Shown: positions 46,656 through 55,499, numbered from the stretch's first letter. The stretch: DNA of 64,000 nucleotides from Dietzia aurantiaca (GCF_021033825.1 NZ_JAIFXZ010000001.1:310001-374000), one strand, 5' to 3'. Translations and numbers: made by a program. The notes: generated by a model from the sequence alone, not told the origin.

Positions 46656-46930
46656 CTCGCTGTCCTGCTTCCGGGATCGGGGTCGGATTCGGGTGCGGTT
46701 CAGGTTCGGCTCGCCGGTCAGCCGGTGCCGCACCAAGGGTAGCCACACCCACCCGGTTTCACCGATAACCCGGCAACGCCGATCCCCCCTGATCGGGCGC
46801 GACGGCCGCCTCTCGCCGTGGCCCGGGCCGGGTGGGCCGCGGTCGCGGGGCACCTCGTAACCGGGGCGGGTCACCCGCCGACCGGGTCTCCGGTGGCACT
46901 ATGTGAGCAACCCTGAATCAAAGGAGAGAG

Positions 46931-47713
46931 ATGCGACTCCGCACCCGCACCCCCCGACGCGTTGCGATCGCCGGCCTCGCCTTGGTCACGGCGGCCGGCC
47001 TCGCGGCCTGTTCGTCCGACTCGGAGAGCGACGAGGACGCCGCCGGCGCCGACACCCCGTCGTCGGAGTCCACAGACGAGGGGTCAGCGCCCCAGACCCC
47101 GGTCGAGGGGCGCGTGCTGACGGAGGGCGAGGCGCCGGGCGGCGGTGTCGTGCAGGTGATCGACAAGCCCATGCTGCAGGAGTCGGTCGACAAGCTGGTC
47201 GCCGACCAGGGCCGGCAGCTCATGGAGGATCCGGCCTGTGACAAGGTCTCGCGACTGGAGACCGTCTCCAACCACGCCACCGGCGACGGTGTGACCACGA
47301 TGGTGCGCTACAAGCAGTCGGAGGCGGACGAGACCGAGCACCGCTTCGGCATCGGCATGGTGGGCTGGCGGCTCGACGAGTTCCTGGACCGCTCGCTGTA
47401 CGAGGCCTGCCACACCTCGCGGAGCGTGGCCAATCCAAATGTGGAGCTCGTCATGACGGTGCAGGATGCGCCGGTCGTCGAGGGCACCGAGGGCTTCCGC
47501 GTGATCAGCGACTTCATCACCACCCAGCCGGACGGCACGCAGCAGATCAGCCGGGCCATCGCGCTGCACGGGTTCGCCCGCGACACCACCGTGAGCGTCG
47601 AGTACGCGGCCCGCGGCGACGACCCGGCGGCGGACCCGGTGCTGCCGACCGCCGCGGGCGCGCTCGACGCGATCTACACGGCGCAGATGGACAAGATCGC
47701 CAACGCCGAGTAG
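46931..47713 (+). CDS. putative lipoprotein, 260 aa
   Basis: A secreted lipoprotein: basic n-region, hydrophobic core and lipobox LAAC at residues ~23-26, then an acidic Ser/Asp-rich linker. The remainder is an extracytoplasmic domain that I cannot assign; it has two Cys (DPACDK and YEACHTS) that may pair. The AAGGAG site is 4 bases before the ATG. It is divergent from the beta-phosphoglucomutase gene across a 275-base gap in which I see no other feature. Confidence 0.75.
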   Translation: MRLRTRTPRRVAIAGLALVTAAGLAACSSDSESDEDAAGADTPSSESTDEGSAPQTPVEGRVLTEGEAPGGGVVQVIDKPMLQESVDKLVADQGRQLMEDPACDKVSRLETVSNHATGDGVTTMVRYKQSEADETEHRFGIGMVGWRLDEFLDRSLYEACHTSRSVANPNVELVMTVQDAPVVEGTEGFRVISDFITTQPDGTQQISRAIALHGFARDTTVSVEYAARGDDPAADPVLPTAAGALDAIYTAQMDKIANAE

Positions 47714-47779
47714 TCACGGGCCGGACCGCCGCCGGCCCCACCCGACCATCGACGCAGCCGCCCGTCGACCCACCCGCCC

Positions 47780-47841
47780 AACGCGAAGAGCGTTCCGAAC
47801 GCATTCCCCGAGTAGGGGGTGCGCGGAACGCTCTTCGCGTT
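47780..47841. terminator. bidirectional terminator between lipoprotein gene and lpd
   Basis: A perfect 17-bp stem (47780-47796 with 47825-47841) around a 28-base loop that itself can fold (gcattcccc with gggggtgc). It separates two convergent genes. Confidence 0.85.
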
Positions 47842-47865
47842 GAACGGGGTGGCGGGCGGGGCCCG

Positions 47866-49257
47866 TCAGAGGTTGATCATGTGGCCGGCGATGCCGTGCA
47901 CGGCTTCCTTCATGGCCTCGGACAGCGTCGGGTGCGTGTGCACGTTGCGGCCGATGTCCTCGGCGGTGAGGTCCCACATCTGCGCCAGGGTCAGCTCGGG
48001 TAGCAGCTCCGAGACGTCCGGGCCGATGAGGTGGGCGCCCAGCAGCTCGCCGTACGTGGAGTCCGCGATGACCTTGACGAAGCCGACCGCGTGGCCGAGC
48101 CCGTGGGCCTTGCCGTTCGCCGAGAACGGGAACTTGGCGACCTTCACGTCGTAGCCCTCGTCCTTGGCCTGCGCCTCGGTCAGCCCGAAGGAGGCGACCT
48201 GCGGCTGGCAGAAGGTGGCGCGCGGCATCATCCGGTAGTCGCCGAGGGTCTGGGTGTCCGCACCGGCCATGGTCTCGGCCGCCACGACGCCCTGCGCCTC
48301 CGCGACGTGCGCGAGCTGCAGCTTCGCGGTGACGTCGCCGATCGCGTAGATGCCGTCCACGTTGGTGCGCATGTGGTCGTCGATATCGATCGCGCCGCGG
48401 TCGGTGAGCTCGACCCCGGTGTTCTCGAGCCCGAAGCCCTCGACGCGGGGCGCGAAGCCGATGGCCATGAGGACCTTGTCGACGGTCAGGGTCTGGGTGT
48501 CCCCGCCGTCGTTCTTCTCGATCTGCACCTCGACCGAGTCGCCGTTGTCGGTGACCTTGGTGGTCTTGTGGCCGGTCAGGAGCTTCACGCCGAGCTTCTT
48601 GTAGTGCTTGACCATCTCCTTGGAGACGTCCTCGTCCTCGTTCGGCAGGACGCGGTCCATGAACTCGACGATCGTGACATCCACGTCGTAGTTGGCCATG
48701 ACGTAGGCGAACTCCATGCCGATCGCCCCGGCGCCGACGATCACGATCGACTTGGGCAGCTCGCGGCTGAGGATCTGCTCCTCGTAGCTGACTACGTTCT
48801 CGCTGAGCTCGATCCCGGGCAGCGTCTTGACGACCGAACCGGAGGCGATGATGCAGTTGTCGAACGTGTACTTCGTGCCGTCGACCTCGACCGTCTTGGC
48901 GTCGACGAACGTGCCGTAGCCGTCGATCTCCGTGACCTTGTTCTTCTTCATGAGGAAGTGGACGCCCTTGACGATGCCGTCGGAGACCTTGCGGCTGCGA
49001 TCGAACGCCGCACCGAAGTCGAAGGAGACGTCCCCGGAGATGCCGAACGTCTTGCCGTCCTTGAGAACGGTGTGCGCAAGCTCGGCATTGCGCAGCAGGG
49101 CCTTGGAGGGGATACAGCCCACGTTGAGGCACACGCCGCCCCAGTATTTCTCCTCGACCACGGCCACCTTGAGGCCGAGCTGCGAGGCACGGATGGCGGC
49201 GACGTAGCCACCGGGGCCCGCGCCGAGGACGATGAGATCGAAATGAGTGTCAGCCAC
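47866..49257 (-). CDS. lpd: dihydrolipoyl dehydrogenase
   Basis: A 463-residue flavoprotein, the E3 subunit of pyruvate and oxoglutarate dehydrogenase and, in M. tuberculosis, part of the peroxynitrite reductase system. The FAD motif [14 protein letters not shown], redox pair [16 protein letters not shown] motif [13 protein letters not shown] and the His-Glu pair HTHPTLSEA are intact. The GTG at 49257 matches the family start. It is Rv0462 in the conserved order. Confidence 0.97.
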   Translation of the reverse strand: MADTHFDLIVLGAGPGGYVAAIRASQLGLKVAVVEEKYWGGVCLNVGCIPSKALLRNAELAHTVLKDGKTFGISGDVSFDFGAAFDRSRKVSDGIVKGVHFLMKKNKVTEIDGYGTFVDAKTVEVDGTKYTFDNCIIASGSVVKTLPGIELSENVVSYEEQILSRELPKSIVIVGAGAIGMEFAYVMANYDVDVTIVEFMDRVLPNEDEDVSKEMVKHYKKLGVKLLTGHKTTKVTDNGDSVEVQIEKNDGGDTQTLTVDKVLMAIGFAPRVEGFGLENTGVELTDRGAIDIDDHMRTNVDGIYAIGDVTAKLQLAHVAEAQGVVAAETMAGADTQTLGDYRMMPRATFCQPQVASFGLTEAQAKDEGYDVKVAKFPFSANGKAHGLGHAVGFVKVIADSTYGELLGAHLIGPDVSELLPELTLAQMWDLTAEDIGRNVHTHPTLSEAMKEAVHGIAGHMINL

Positions 49258-49358
49258 GACACACAGGGTATGCGTATCCGGCGGGCGAGGCACCTCATGC
49301 GGCCGGGAAGACACCCGAAAGTGGAGACCTGCGGCGAGCGGAGGCTGCAGAAAATAGA

Positions 49359-49397
49359 CTGACGCCGCCCGCTCCGAGGGAGGAGGGGCGGCGTCAG
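49359..49397 (-). terminator. terminator downstream of the 47-aa peptide gene
   Basis: A perfect 12-bp stem (49359-49370 with 49386-49397) followed on the minus strand by a CTATTTTC tract, 15 bases after the peptide gene stop. It supports the peptide gene as a separate transcript. Confidence 0.8.
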
Positions 49398-49412
49398 TGC
49401 CTCAGTGGCAGA

Positions 49413-49556
49413 TCAGGACATGTTGCCCAGGATCGACTTGACGACGTTGGCGACCACGTCGCCGATGGTCTCCGCGATCTGGTCCGTGATGTTGTCGGCG
49501 GAGCTGCCGCTGCCCTCGCCGGCGGAGCCGCTGAAGATGTCGGTGATGGAACCCAT
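49413..49556 (-). CDS. small acidic porin-like peptide, 47 aa
   Basis: A 47-residue acidic peptide (net about -5), starting MGSITDIFSGSAGEGS and ending VKSILGNMS. There is no Cys, no signal peptide, and a hydrophobic amphipathic stretch over residues 23-45. The ribosome binding site GGAG lies 8 bases upstream; a promoter and terminator bracket it. These features match the small PorA/PorH-type channel peptides of corynebacteria, but there is no clear sequence identity. Many Ser residues could be sites of O-mycoloylation. Assignment is by analogy with the four peptides at 54.4-55.6 kb. Confidence 0.65.
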   Translation of the reverse strand: MGSITDIFSGSAGEGSGSSADNITDQIAETIGDVVANVVKSILGNMS

Positions 49557-49634
49557 TTGTGTGTCTCCGTTTATCGAATGCATTCCCGAGTGCAGTCGAG
49601 AATGGCCGGGTCAGGCGACCCACGCTCATCGAAC

Positions 49635-49663
49635 AGGGTACTTAGCGATTGTCCAGGTAACAA
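49635..49663 (-). promoter_or_regulatory. promoter for the 47-aa peptide gene
   Basis: On the minus strand, a -35-like TTGTTA and a -10-like TACCCT are separated by 17 bases. They lie about 80 bases before the start codon, which suggests a leader of some 70 bases. Confidence 0.5.
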
Positions 49664-49740
49664 GACCCTGAGCGAATTAGTTGTGGGGCTCACCCCTCCC
49701 CTTTCTCGCCGCTTCCCGCGGCCACGGCATCATCGAGATC

Positions 49741-51918
49741 ATGAGCACCTCCACACCCTCTGATCCGTACCTCCACCTGGAGGACATCGACAGCGCCGCC
49801 TCCCTCGCCTGGGTCGCTGAGCGCAGTGATCGCACCCTGGCCGACCTGGCCGTCGGCGAGCACGCGGAGGCCTCCTACACCCGCGCGAAGGGGATCCTGG
49901 ACGCCACGGACCGTATCGCGTGGCCGGTGTTGCGGGGCCGTTATGCGTACACGGTGTGGAAGGACCGCGAGCACCCCCGCGGGTTGTGGCGCCGGGTGCC
50001 GTGGTCGGTGTTGGAGCAGGGCGCGCCGGCGTCGGATCATCCGGCGTGGGAGACGCTTGTGGACGTGGATGCGCTCGCCCGCGAGGAGGACGTCAACTGG
50101 GTGTACGCGGGGACCGTCGTGCGCCGCCCCGAGAACGACCGGGCGTTGATCCGCCTGTCGCGGGGCGGAGCCGACGCGGTGGAGGTCCGCGAGTTCGATC
50201 TTCTCGAGCGTCGGTTCGTGCCGGCGTCGGAGGGTGGGTTCCATCTGCCGGAGGCCAAGTGCTCGGTGTCGTGGGTGGATCGGGACACGCTGGTGCTGGC
50301 GGCGCCGTTGGATCCGGCCGGGACCGACGCGACGAGCTCGGGGTACGCGCGGGTGGTGCGCCTGTGGCGCCGCGGTTCCGATCCGGCAGGGGCGCCGGTG
50401 ATCTTCGAGGGGTACGACGACGACGTCGCCGTCGGCGCCGGATATGACATCGACACCGGGCGTCTCGTCGCGAGCCGCTCTCCCGATTTCCATACCTCCC
50501 AGGAGTGGTTCTGGCGCCCGGGTGGCCATCCGGAGACCGAGAAACCGTTGCCGATCCCGGTGCCCGAGGATTGCCGGGTGGGCTCGAGCGGGTCGTGGTT
50601 GACGCTGCGTCCGCGGACGGAGGTGGAGATCGCCGGCGACACGTATCCCGGCGGGTCGGTTCTGGTGGTGCCGTGGTCGGCGCTCGACGACGACCCGTCC
50701 CGGCTGCCCGAGCCGACGGTGTTGTTCTCCCCCACCCCGTCGACGACGGTCGAGGACGTGTCGTGGGGCCGCGGCCGGGTGGTATTGACGGTCCTCGAGG
50801 ACACGGAGTCCCGGCTCGAGGCGTTCGCGATCCCCGATGCCGGCACCGACACCGGCACCGCCGGCAGATCAGACGCGCGCGGGCGGTCGACCGCAGCCGA
50901 CGGGTGGCGGAGGTTGCCGGTCGAAGGACTGCCCGAGCACGTGTCGATCGACGTTCTCTCGCTCGACCGACATTCCGACCCGTCCGCCGACGGCGGGTCG
51001 CCCCACCCGGACGATGCGGTGCTGGCGGTGTCGGGACCGATCGTGCCGCCGTCGCTGGTGTTGCTGCGGGCCGACGGTTCCACCACGACGCTCGGCTCGA
51101 CCCCCGACCGCTTCGACACCTCCGGCGTGGAGGTCACCCGGCACACGGCGGTCAGCGACGACGGGACCGAGGTTCCGTACACGGTCATGCGCGGCCCCGG
51201 CCCGGAGGGCCCGCGGCCGACGATCCTGTACGGCTACGGCGGGTTCACGGTGTCCATGCGCCCGTCCTATGCCGCGCTGAGGGGCGCGCTGTGGCTCGAG
51301 GAGGGCGGCGTCTACGTGGTGGCCGGCATCCGCGGTGGCGGCGAGTACGGGCCTGAGTGGCACCAGGCCGCCGTGCGGGAGAAGCGGCCCCGCGCCTACG
51401 AGGACTTCGCCGCCGTGGCCCGTGCTCTCGTGAACTCGGGCGTCACCACCCGCGAGCAGCTCGGAGCGACGGGCGGCTCCAACGGCGGCCTGCTCATGGG
51501 CGTCATGCTCACCCGCTACCCGGAGCTGTTCGCGGCGCTGGCGATCGCCGTGCCCCTGCTCGACATGAAGCGCTACCACCTGCTGTTGGCGGGCGCCTCA
51601 TGGATGGCCGAGTACGGCGACCCCGACTCGGCCGACTGGGACGACTTCCTGGGCGCGTACTCGCCGTACCAGCACGTCCGGCCCGCCTCGGAGATCAGCT
51701 ACCCGCCGGTGCTCATGACCACCTCGACCCGGGACGATCGCGTGCACCCGGGCCATGCCCGCAAGATGACGGCCGCGCTCGAGGCCGCCGGGCATCACGT
51801 GGAGTACTACGAGAACGTCGAGGGCGGCCACGCCGGCGCCGCGGACAACTCGCAGGAGGCCCGGAAGGCGGTCCTGACGTATGAGTTCTTCCGGCGCCGG
51901 TTGTCTTCGTCGTCGTGA
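49741..51918 (+). CDS. S9 family prolyl oligopeptidase-like peptidase (Rv0457c-like)
   Basis: A 725-residue S9A serine peptidase: an N-terminal beta-propeller over most of the first 480 residues, then the hydrolase domain with the nucleophile in GGSNGG, acid in STRDDRVHPGHA and His in EGGHAGAAD. It should cleave short proline-containing peptides in the cytoplasm. No signal peptide is seen. The ATG at 49741 matches family N-termini (SDPYLHLEDI). It diverges from the porin-like peptide gene. Confidence 0.9.
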   Translation: MSTSTPSDPYLHLEDIDSAASLAWVAERSDRTLADLAVGEHAEASYTRAKGILDATDRIAWPVLRGRYAYTVWKDREHPRGLWRRVPWSVLEQGAPASDHPAWETLVDVDALAREEDVNWVYAGTVVRRPENDRALIRLSRGGADAVEVREFDLLERRFVPASEGGFHLPEAKCSVSWVDRDTLVLAAPLDPAGTDATSSGYARVVRLWRRGSDPAGAPVIFEGYDDDVAVGAGYDIDTGRLVASRSPDFHTSQEWFWRPGGHPETEKPLPIPVPEDCRVGSSGSWLTLRPRTEVEIAGDTYPGGSVLVVPWSALDDDPSRLPEPTVLFSPTPSTTVEDVSWGRGRVVLTVLEDTESRLEAFAIPDAGTDTGTAGRSDARGRSTAADGWRRLPVEGLPEHVSIDVLSLDRHSDPSADGGSPHPDDAVLAVSGPIVPPSLVLLRADGSTTTLGSTPDRFDTSGVEVTRHTAVSDDGTEVPYTVMRGPGPEGPRPTILYGYGGFTVSMRPSYAALRGALWLEEGGVYVVAGIRGGGEYGPEWHQAAVREKRPRAYEDFAAVARALVNSGVTTREQLGATGGSNGGLLMGVMLTRYPELFAALAIAVPLLDMKRYHLLLAGASWMAEYGDPDSADWDDFLGAYSPYQHVRPASEISYPPVLMTTSTRDDRVHPGHARKMTAALEAAGHHVEYYENVEGGHAGAADNSQEARKAVLTYEFFRRRLSSSS

Positions 51919-51948
51919 TCAGGGCGGCACGCGCCTCGCGGGCGCCCT

Positions 51949-52815
51949 CTACGCGGTGGTGACCTCGCGGTCGATCCAGGCCAGGACCCGCGCGACGATC
52001 TCGTCGGGGCGGCGCGCCCACGTATTGTGGCCGAGTGGCTGCGGCTCCGACTCGAGCGTCGTGCGCGCTGCGGGCAGCATGGCGAGCAGGTTGCGGGCGG
52101 CGCTTTCCGGGGCGAGGGGGTCGTCGGCGATCACGACCGCCAGCGCCGGGACGGTGACGCGGGCCAGGCCGTCGACGTAGTCCAGGTCGGCGCGAGCGGG
52201 CTGCATGACGCCGGTGGCGGCGAGGCGGGCCCAGTCGCGCACCCGGTCCGCCGGGACGCGGCCGGTGGCGCCGAAGAACTGGCCGGGCACGTGACCGGCC
52301 AGGCGGCCGACGATCGGCATGACGATCGACCCCAGGCGCAGCTTGCGGCCGAACTCGCGGGGATAGCCGCGGTGGAACGGGGACTGTGCGGCCACGGCGA
52401 TCAGACCCACGACGCGGGGGTCCCGGCGGGCGAGGTGGTAGACGCCGATCTGGGCGCCCATGCTGTGGCCGAGGAGCACGACCGGGCGGGGACCGAGCTC
52501 GCGCTGCATGGCCTCCACCGCGAGCGGGACGTCCTCGCCCGCGCTCTCGTGGTAGCCGGCGGCGCCGCCGCTGCGGCCGATGCGGTGGGTGCTCTCGCCC
52601 TGACCGCGCAGTTCCGTGATGGCCACGTCCACGCCGGCGTCGGCGAGCGCCCGGGCGAGCGGGAGGTAGTACCGGGCGCCGACGGCGATGCCGGGCAGCA
52701 CCAGGACGGCGGGGCGGTTCTCGTCTCGTCGGGCCGCGGGGACGAGCAGCAGCGGACTGGTACTGCCGTCGGAGTGCGACAGCTCGACCCGCCGCGGGTC
52801 TTCAGTCTTGGTCAT
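51949..52815 (-). CDS. alpha/beta hydrolase (serine aminopeptidase S33-like)
   Basis: A 288-residue hydrolase with LVLPGIAVGARYY near the oxyanion hole, the nucleophile elbow LLGHSMGAQIG, and a His near the end in QPLGHNTWA. Similar proteins are annotated as lysophospholipases or monoacylglycerol lipases; the substrate is unknown. The ATG at 52815 was chosen because the frame further upstream has no conserved content. Confidence 0.8.
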   Translation of the reverse strand: MTKTEDPRRVELSHSDGSTSPLLLVPAARRDENRPAVLVLPGIAVGARYYLPLARALADAGVDVAITELRGQGESTHRIGRSGGAAGYHESAGEDVPLAVEAMQRELGPRPVVLLGHSMGAQIGVYHLARRDPRVVGLIAVAAQSPFHRGYPREFGRKLRLGSIVMPIVGRLAGHVPGQFFGATGRVPADRVRDWARLAATGVMQPARADLDYVDGLARVTVPALAVVIADDPLAPESAARNLLAMLPAARTTLESEPQPLGHNTWARRPDEIVARVLAWIDREVTTA

Positions 52816-52921
52816 GTGTACAGAATGCCGGACCGGCCCGGACGTGAAAGAACCCCGCCCCACCCGAAGCGGGTGGCACGGGGCCCTTCCGAGCTGCGCG
52901 GTGCGCTGCGGCGTCAGCCGA

Positions 52922-54040
52922 TCAGATCTCGCCCCAGCGAGCGCCCATGGCGTTGGCCATCATGGGCCAGGACTGCGCGAGGTCGTCCTCCCAGTAGCCC
53001 CACGAGTGCGTGCCGTTGGGCGCGAAGTCGAAGTGGGCCGGGATCCCCAGCTCGCCGAAGCGGCGGGCGAGGTTCGCGGTGCAGTACTGGGTGGCCGCCT
53101 CGATGATGCCGCCGACGACGGCCTGGTTGGCCAGGGCGACGCCGTTGCCCTTGAGGCGCCAGTTCTCGAGGTTCTCGTGCGGCCCGGGCAGGCCGTTGCC
53201 GGTCGAGATGAACATGGCGGGCAGGGTGCCGTTGTCGCGCTGCTCCTCGAAGCGCCAGGCGCCCCAGACCGGATCGTTGTCGAACCAGCTGTTGCTACCC
53301 GCGACGGGCTCGCCCGGGAACGGGCCCCACATGTTGTTCAGGTCTGCCCCGCCGCGCATGCCGGTGACGATGTTGATGAACTCGTGGCCGATCGGCGTGG
53401 AGGTCTCGGCACAACCCGAGTACGAGCCGATGGCCTGGAACTTACCCGGGTGCTTCTGGGCGATGGTCAGGACCGAGGTGGCGGTCATGGAGATGGCGGC
53501 GAGGCCACGCTTGCGACCCTCGTAGTTGCCGCCGTACTTGCCCTCGAAGAGGTTAGGGAGCTCCTCGGCGAGGTAAGTCTCGAACTTCATGGGGTGGGTG
53601 TCGCTGGCGTAGCGGGTCTGGACGTTGGGGTCCGGCTTCTGCCAGTCGGTGTAGTACGAGAAGGCGCCACCGATCGGGGTGACGGTCCAGGCGTCCTTGT
53701 CACCCATGAACTGCTTGACATTGGACTGCGCCTGCCAGGTGGCCGAGTCCTCGCCGCCGCCGGCACCGTTCACGAGATACAGCACCGGAGCACCCGCGTT
53801 ACCGTCGCGGGGCCCCTGGACGATGTTCGGCACTTCCTGCTGCATGGCGTCCGACCACACCGAGACGATCAGACGGCCGTCCGCCAGCTCGGTCTCGACG
53901 ACCTTGTTGCCGGCCGTGGCCTTGGTGTAGTTGATGGTTCCACCCTGGGCCTGTGCCGTGCCCGTGGCGACGACGGGGACCATGGCGGCCGCGAGGGCCG
54001 CAGTCGCGACCTTCGTGCCGAACCGCTTGACTGAACGCAT
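52922..54040 (-). CDS. mycoloyltransferase (antigen 85-type esterase)
   Basis: A 372-residue exported Ag85-family enzyme. The signal peptide spans residues ~1-31, with an AQA cleavage motif. The nucleophile is the Ser in AAISMTATSV, the acid may be near WFDNDPVWGA, and the His is in NGTHSWGYW. Two Cys (GCAET and QYCTANL) may pair. The family moves mycolic acid between trehalose mycolates, arabinogalactan and, in corynebacteria, serine residues of small porins. It lies downstream of four porin-like micro-ORFs on the same strand. Confidence 0.9.
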   Translation of the reverse strand: MRSVKRFGTKVATAALAAAMVPVVATGTAQAQGGTINYTKATAGNKVVETELADGRLIVSVWSDAMQQEVPNIVQGPRDGNAGAPVLYLVNGAGGGEDSATWQAQSNVKQFMGDKDAWTVTPIGGAFSYYTDWQKPDPNVQTRYASDTHPMKFETYLAEELPNLFEGKYGGNYEGRKRGLAAISMTATSVLTIAQKHPGKFQAIGSYSGCAETSTPIGHEFINIVTGMRGGADLNNMWGPFPGEPVAGSNSWFDNDPVWGAWRFEEQRDNGTLPAMFISTGNGLPGPHENLENWRLKGNGVALANQAVVGGIIEAATQYCTANLARRFGELGIPAHFDFAPNGTHSWGYWEDDLAQSWPMMANAMGARWGEI

Positions 54041-54411
54041 ATTTTCGACGCCTTACTTCTCGATGTTCACAGACCCGTGCCGACTCTTAGCAAAGAGTTA
54101 ACCCGTTTCCCATTGGTCACACAAGCCCCACAGGCCACTCCGACTGGATTCGGAGGACCTCACGGAACTGTAGTTCTTGCCCGCAGTGGTGACCACGAGG
54201 ATCCCATAGCCGTGACGGCCGAGGAAAACCGTGGAGCCCTCTGCGCGGCTCACGTCATCAGTATCGACGAACGACGTGCGCTCGTTACATTTATTAGCAG
54301 ATCCCCATACACCGCGTCGGGGTCGCAGGTCGGAGGCGCCGCGGCATGTCCATCAAATGCGGTGAGGGCGCCGGGATGATCCCGACGCCCTCACCCGCTG
54401 ACCGAGTCAGC
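54041..54411. other. gene-free region upstream of the mycoloyltransferase
   Basis: No reading frame of merit is found in these 371 bases. They hold the terminator at 54361-54395, an inverted repeat (actctt/aagagt near 54082-54097) within the presumed leader of the mycoloyltransferase gene, and moderately AT-rich sequence that probably carries its promoter. No exact -10/-35 pair could be fixed. Confidence 0.5.
54361..54395 (-). terminator. terminator after the second porin-like module
   Basis: A perfect 10-bp stem (54361-54370 with 54386-54395) contains a small inner hairpin (ccggga/tccc). On the minus strand it is followed by GCATTTG. Confidence 0.7.
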
Positions 54412-54573
54412 TCACTTCATGAAGCCGCCGGCGAGAGCCTCCTGGAAGCCCGTGCCCGTGAAGTAGTTCGCAGCCTTGACGAAGTTGTCGACGGTGCCGA
54501 GCAGGCCACTGAGAAGGCCGAACGCGCCCTCCTTGCCGACGATGCCCTCGACGGAACCAAGATCGATGCCCAT
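54412..54573 (-). CDS. PorA-position porin-like peptide, 53 aa (module 2, second gene)
   Basis: A 53-residue peptide starting MGIDLGSVEGIVGKEG and ending FQEALAGGFMK. It shares the signature YFTGxxFxEALAGGF with the peptide at 55298-55450, so the two are paralogues. It has no Cys and no signal peptide, net charge near -2, and a hydrophobic helix over residues 17-38. The ribosome binding site AAGGAG is 6 bases upstream. It is the last gene of the four-peptide run downstream of groEL2, where corynebacteria place porA. Confidence 0.8.
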   Translation of the reverse strand: MGIDLGSVEGIVGKEGAFGLLSGLLGTVDNFVKAANYFTGTGFQEALAGGFMK

Positions 54574-54697
54574 GTTGTTCTCCTTGGGGAATGAGGCCCG
54601 GAGAGATCCGGGGCCGAAGTGTGAGATTGGGTGGGGTGACCACTACACGCCGCAGTCGGGGCGGGGCTCACGGATCAAGTCCGCGAGCGCGCAGGCG

Positions 54698-54844
54698 TCA
54701 CTCGGTCGGAGCCTCGACACTGCCGAGCAGGTCGAGCATGCCCTCGACGCCGTCGCCACCCAGCGAGCCGGCGAAACCGGTGACACCGTCGAGGATGTTC
54801 TTGATGCCGCCGATGAGCGAGCTGATCGCACTGAAGTCAGGCAT
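54698..54844 (-). CDS. PorH-position porin-like peptide, 48 aa (module 2, first gene)
   Basis: A 48-residue acidic peptide (net about -6) starting MPDFSAISSLIGGIKNI and ending GSVEAPTE. It is a paralogue of the peptide at 55500-55643 (both start MPxF, carry IGG near residue 12 and have a Gly-rich middle). It has no Cys and no signal peptide. The ribosome binding site GGGAG is 7 bases upstream. Size, charge, and position after groEL2 resemble corynebacterial PorH (about 57 residues). Its gene precedes the 53-aa gene by 124 bases. Confidence 0.8.
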   Translation of the reverse strand: MPDFSAISSLIGGIKNILDGVTGFAGSLGGDGVEGMLDLLGSVEAPTE

Positions 54845-54915
54845 GTGTATCTCCCTTTATCGTTTCGCCCCGGTCCCCGGGGCCGCGTCAAGCCCCTGCT
54901 TTCGGGACCGTGGCC

Positions 54916-54943
54916 AGAATAGTCTGAGCGAATCCAGAGTCAA
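54916..54943 (-). promoter_or_regulatory. promoter for porin-like module 2
   Basis: On the minus strand TTGACT and TATTCT are separated by 16 bases, close to the sigma-A consensus. They imply a leader of roughly 65 bases before the start of the 48-aa peptide. Confidence 0.6.
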
Positions 54944-55075
54944 TTGTGATCCCCGTCTCGCTCCTGGCTCGAGATAACAATACATTCTCCCGCGCAGAAA
55001 TGTGACCTAAACCACCGCTTTAATCAAGTTCTCAGGCGCCGGTCTAGCTGCGGAGATGCACTGAGTGCAACGAAG

Positions 55076-55097
55076 TCAGGCAAGGCTAACCTTGCAC
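55076..55097. promoter_or_regulatory. candidate IdeR/DtxR box upstream of porin-like module 2
   Basis: A perfect palindrome gcaaggctaaccttgc (55080-55095) lies in a 19-bp window (55076-55094) that matches the IdeR consensus at 14 of 19 positions, including the core AGGCTAACCT. It is about 235 bases before the module 2 start codon and well upstream of its likely promoter, so direct control is uncertain. Confidence 0.5.
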
Positions 55098-55251
55098 GTA
55101 GCGGGGCGTGCGGACAGGCAGGTTCGCGCCGTTCATCGTTAGTCCCCCAACAATTCATGTTAAATGTTCCCTTAAGAAAGCACTTTGGGGGCCGTTTGGA
55201 ACCGAGCGGCGCCCGACGCACTGCGCCCCCGTGTGCTGGAAAATAGACGGA

Positions 55252-55280
55252 GGCCACACCCCGGATCCCAGGATGTGGCC
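55252..55280 (-). terminator. terminator after porin-like module 1
   Basis: A 7-bp stem (ggccaca 55252-55258 with tgtggcc 55274-55280) extends by further pairs with a bulge. On the minus strand a CTATTTTC tract follows. It lies 18 bases past the stop of the 50-aa peptide. Confidence 0.7.
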
Positions 55281-55297
55281 ATGTCGCCAGCGTCAGA

Positions 55298-55450
55298 TCA
55301 CCGCGTGAACCCCCCAGCCAGTGCCTCCTCGAAGTCTCCGCCCGTGAAGTACTCGAGCCCGGAGAACAGGTCTCCGAACCCTCCAAGGAAGTCCGTGAGT
55401 ATGCCGAGCGCGCCGCTGACGCCCGCCAGGGATCCGAATTCAAGGTTCAT
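55298..55450 (-). CDS. PorA-position porin-like peptide, 50 aa (module 1, second gene)
   Basis: A 50-residue acidic peptide (net about -6) starting MNLEFGSLAGVSGALG and ending FEEALAGGFTR. It has a hydrophobic Gly/Phe/Leu-rich helix (residues 13-32) and the shared YFTGxxFxEALAGGF tail. It has no Cys or signal peptide. An AGGAG site is 9 bases upstream. It lies 49 bases after the 47-aa peptide gene of the same module, so the two are probably cotranscribed. Confidence 0.8.
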   Translation of the reverse strand: MNLEFGSLAGVSGALGILTDFLGGFGDLFSGLEYFTGGDFEEALAGGFTR

Positions 55451-55499
55451 CGTGTATCGCTCCTGTGTCGTTGTGGTAACCCAGATCGGGTCGCGGTCG

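Larger units (their letters stand above)
54845..55297. other. 453-base regulatory gap between the two porin-like modules
   Basis: The gap holds, in order along the minus strand: the terminator of module 1 (55280-55252); a weaker hairpin (cccccaa at 55144-55150 with ttggggg at 55185-55191); a palindromic iron-box-like site (55095-55080); an AT-rich stretch (about 55035-54960); and the module 2 promoter (54943-54916). No coding sequence is supported. Confidence 0.6.

Noticed and set aside
49402-49629. A 75-codon frame over the 47-aa peptide gene.
   Set aside because: Its Arg/His-rich content is out of frame; the 47-codon frame has the ribosome binding site and the porin-like composition.
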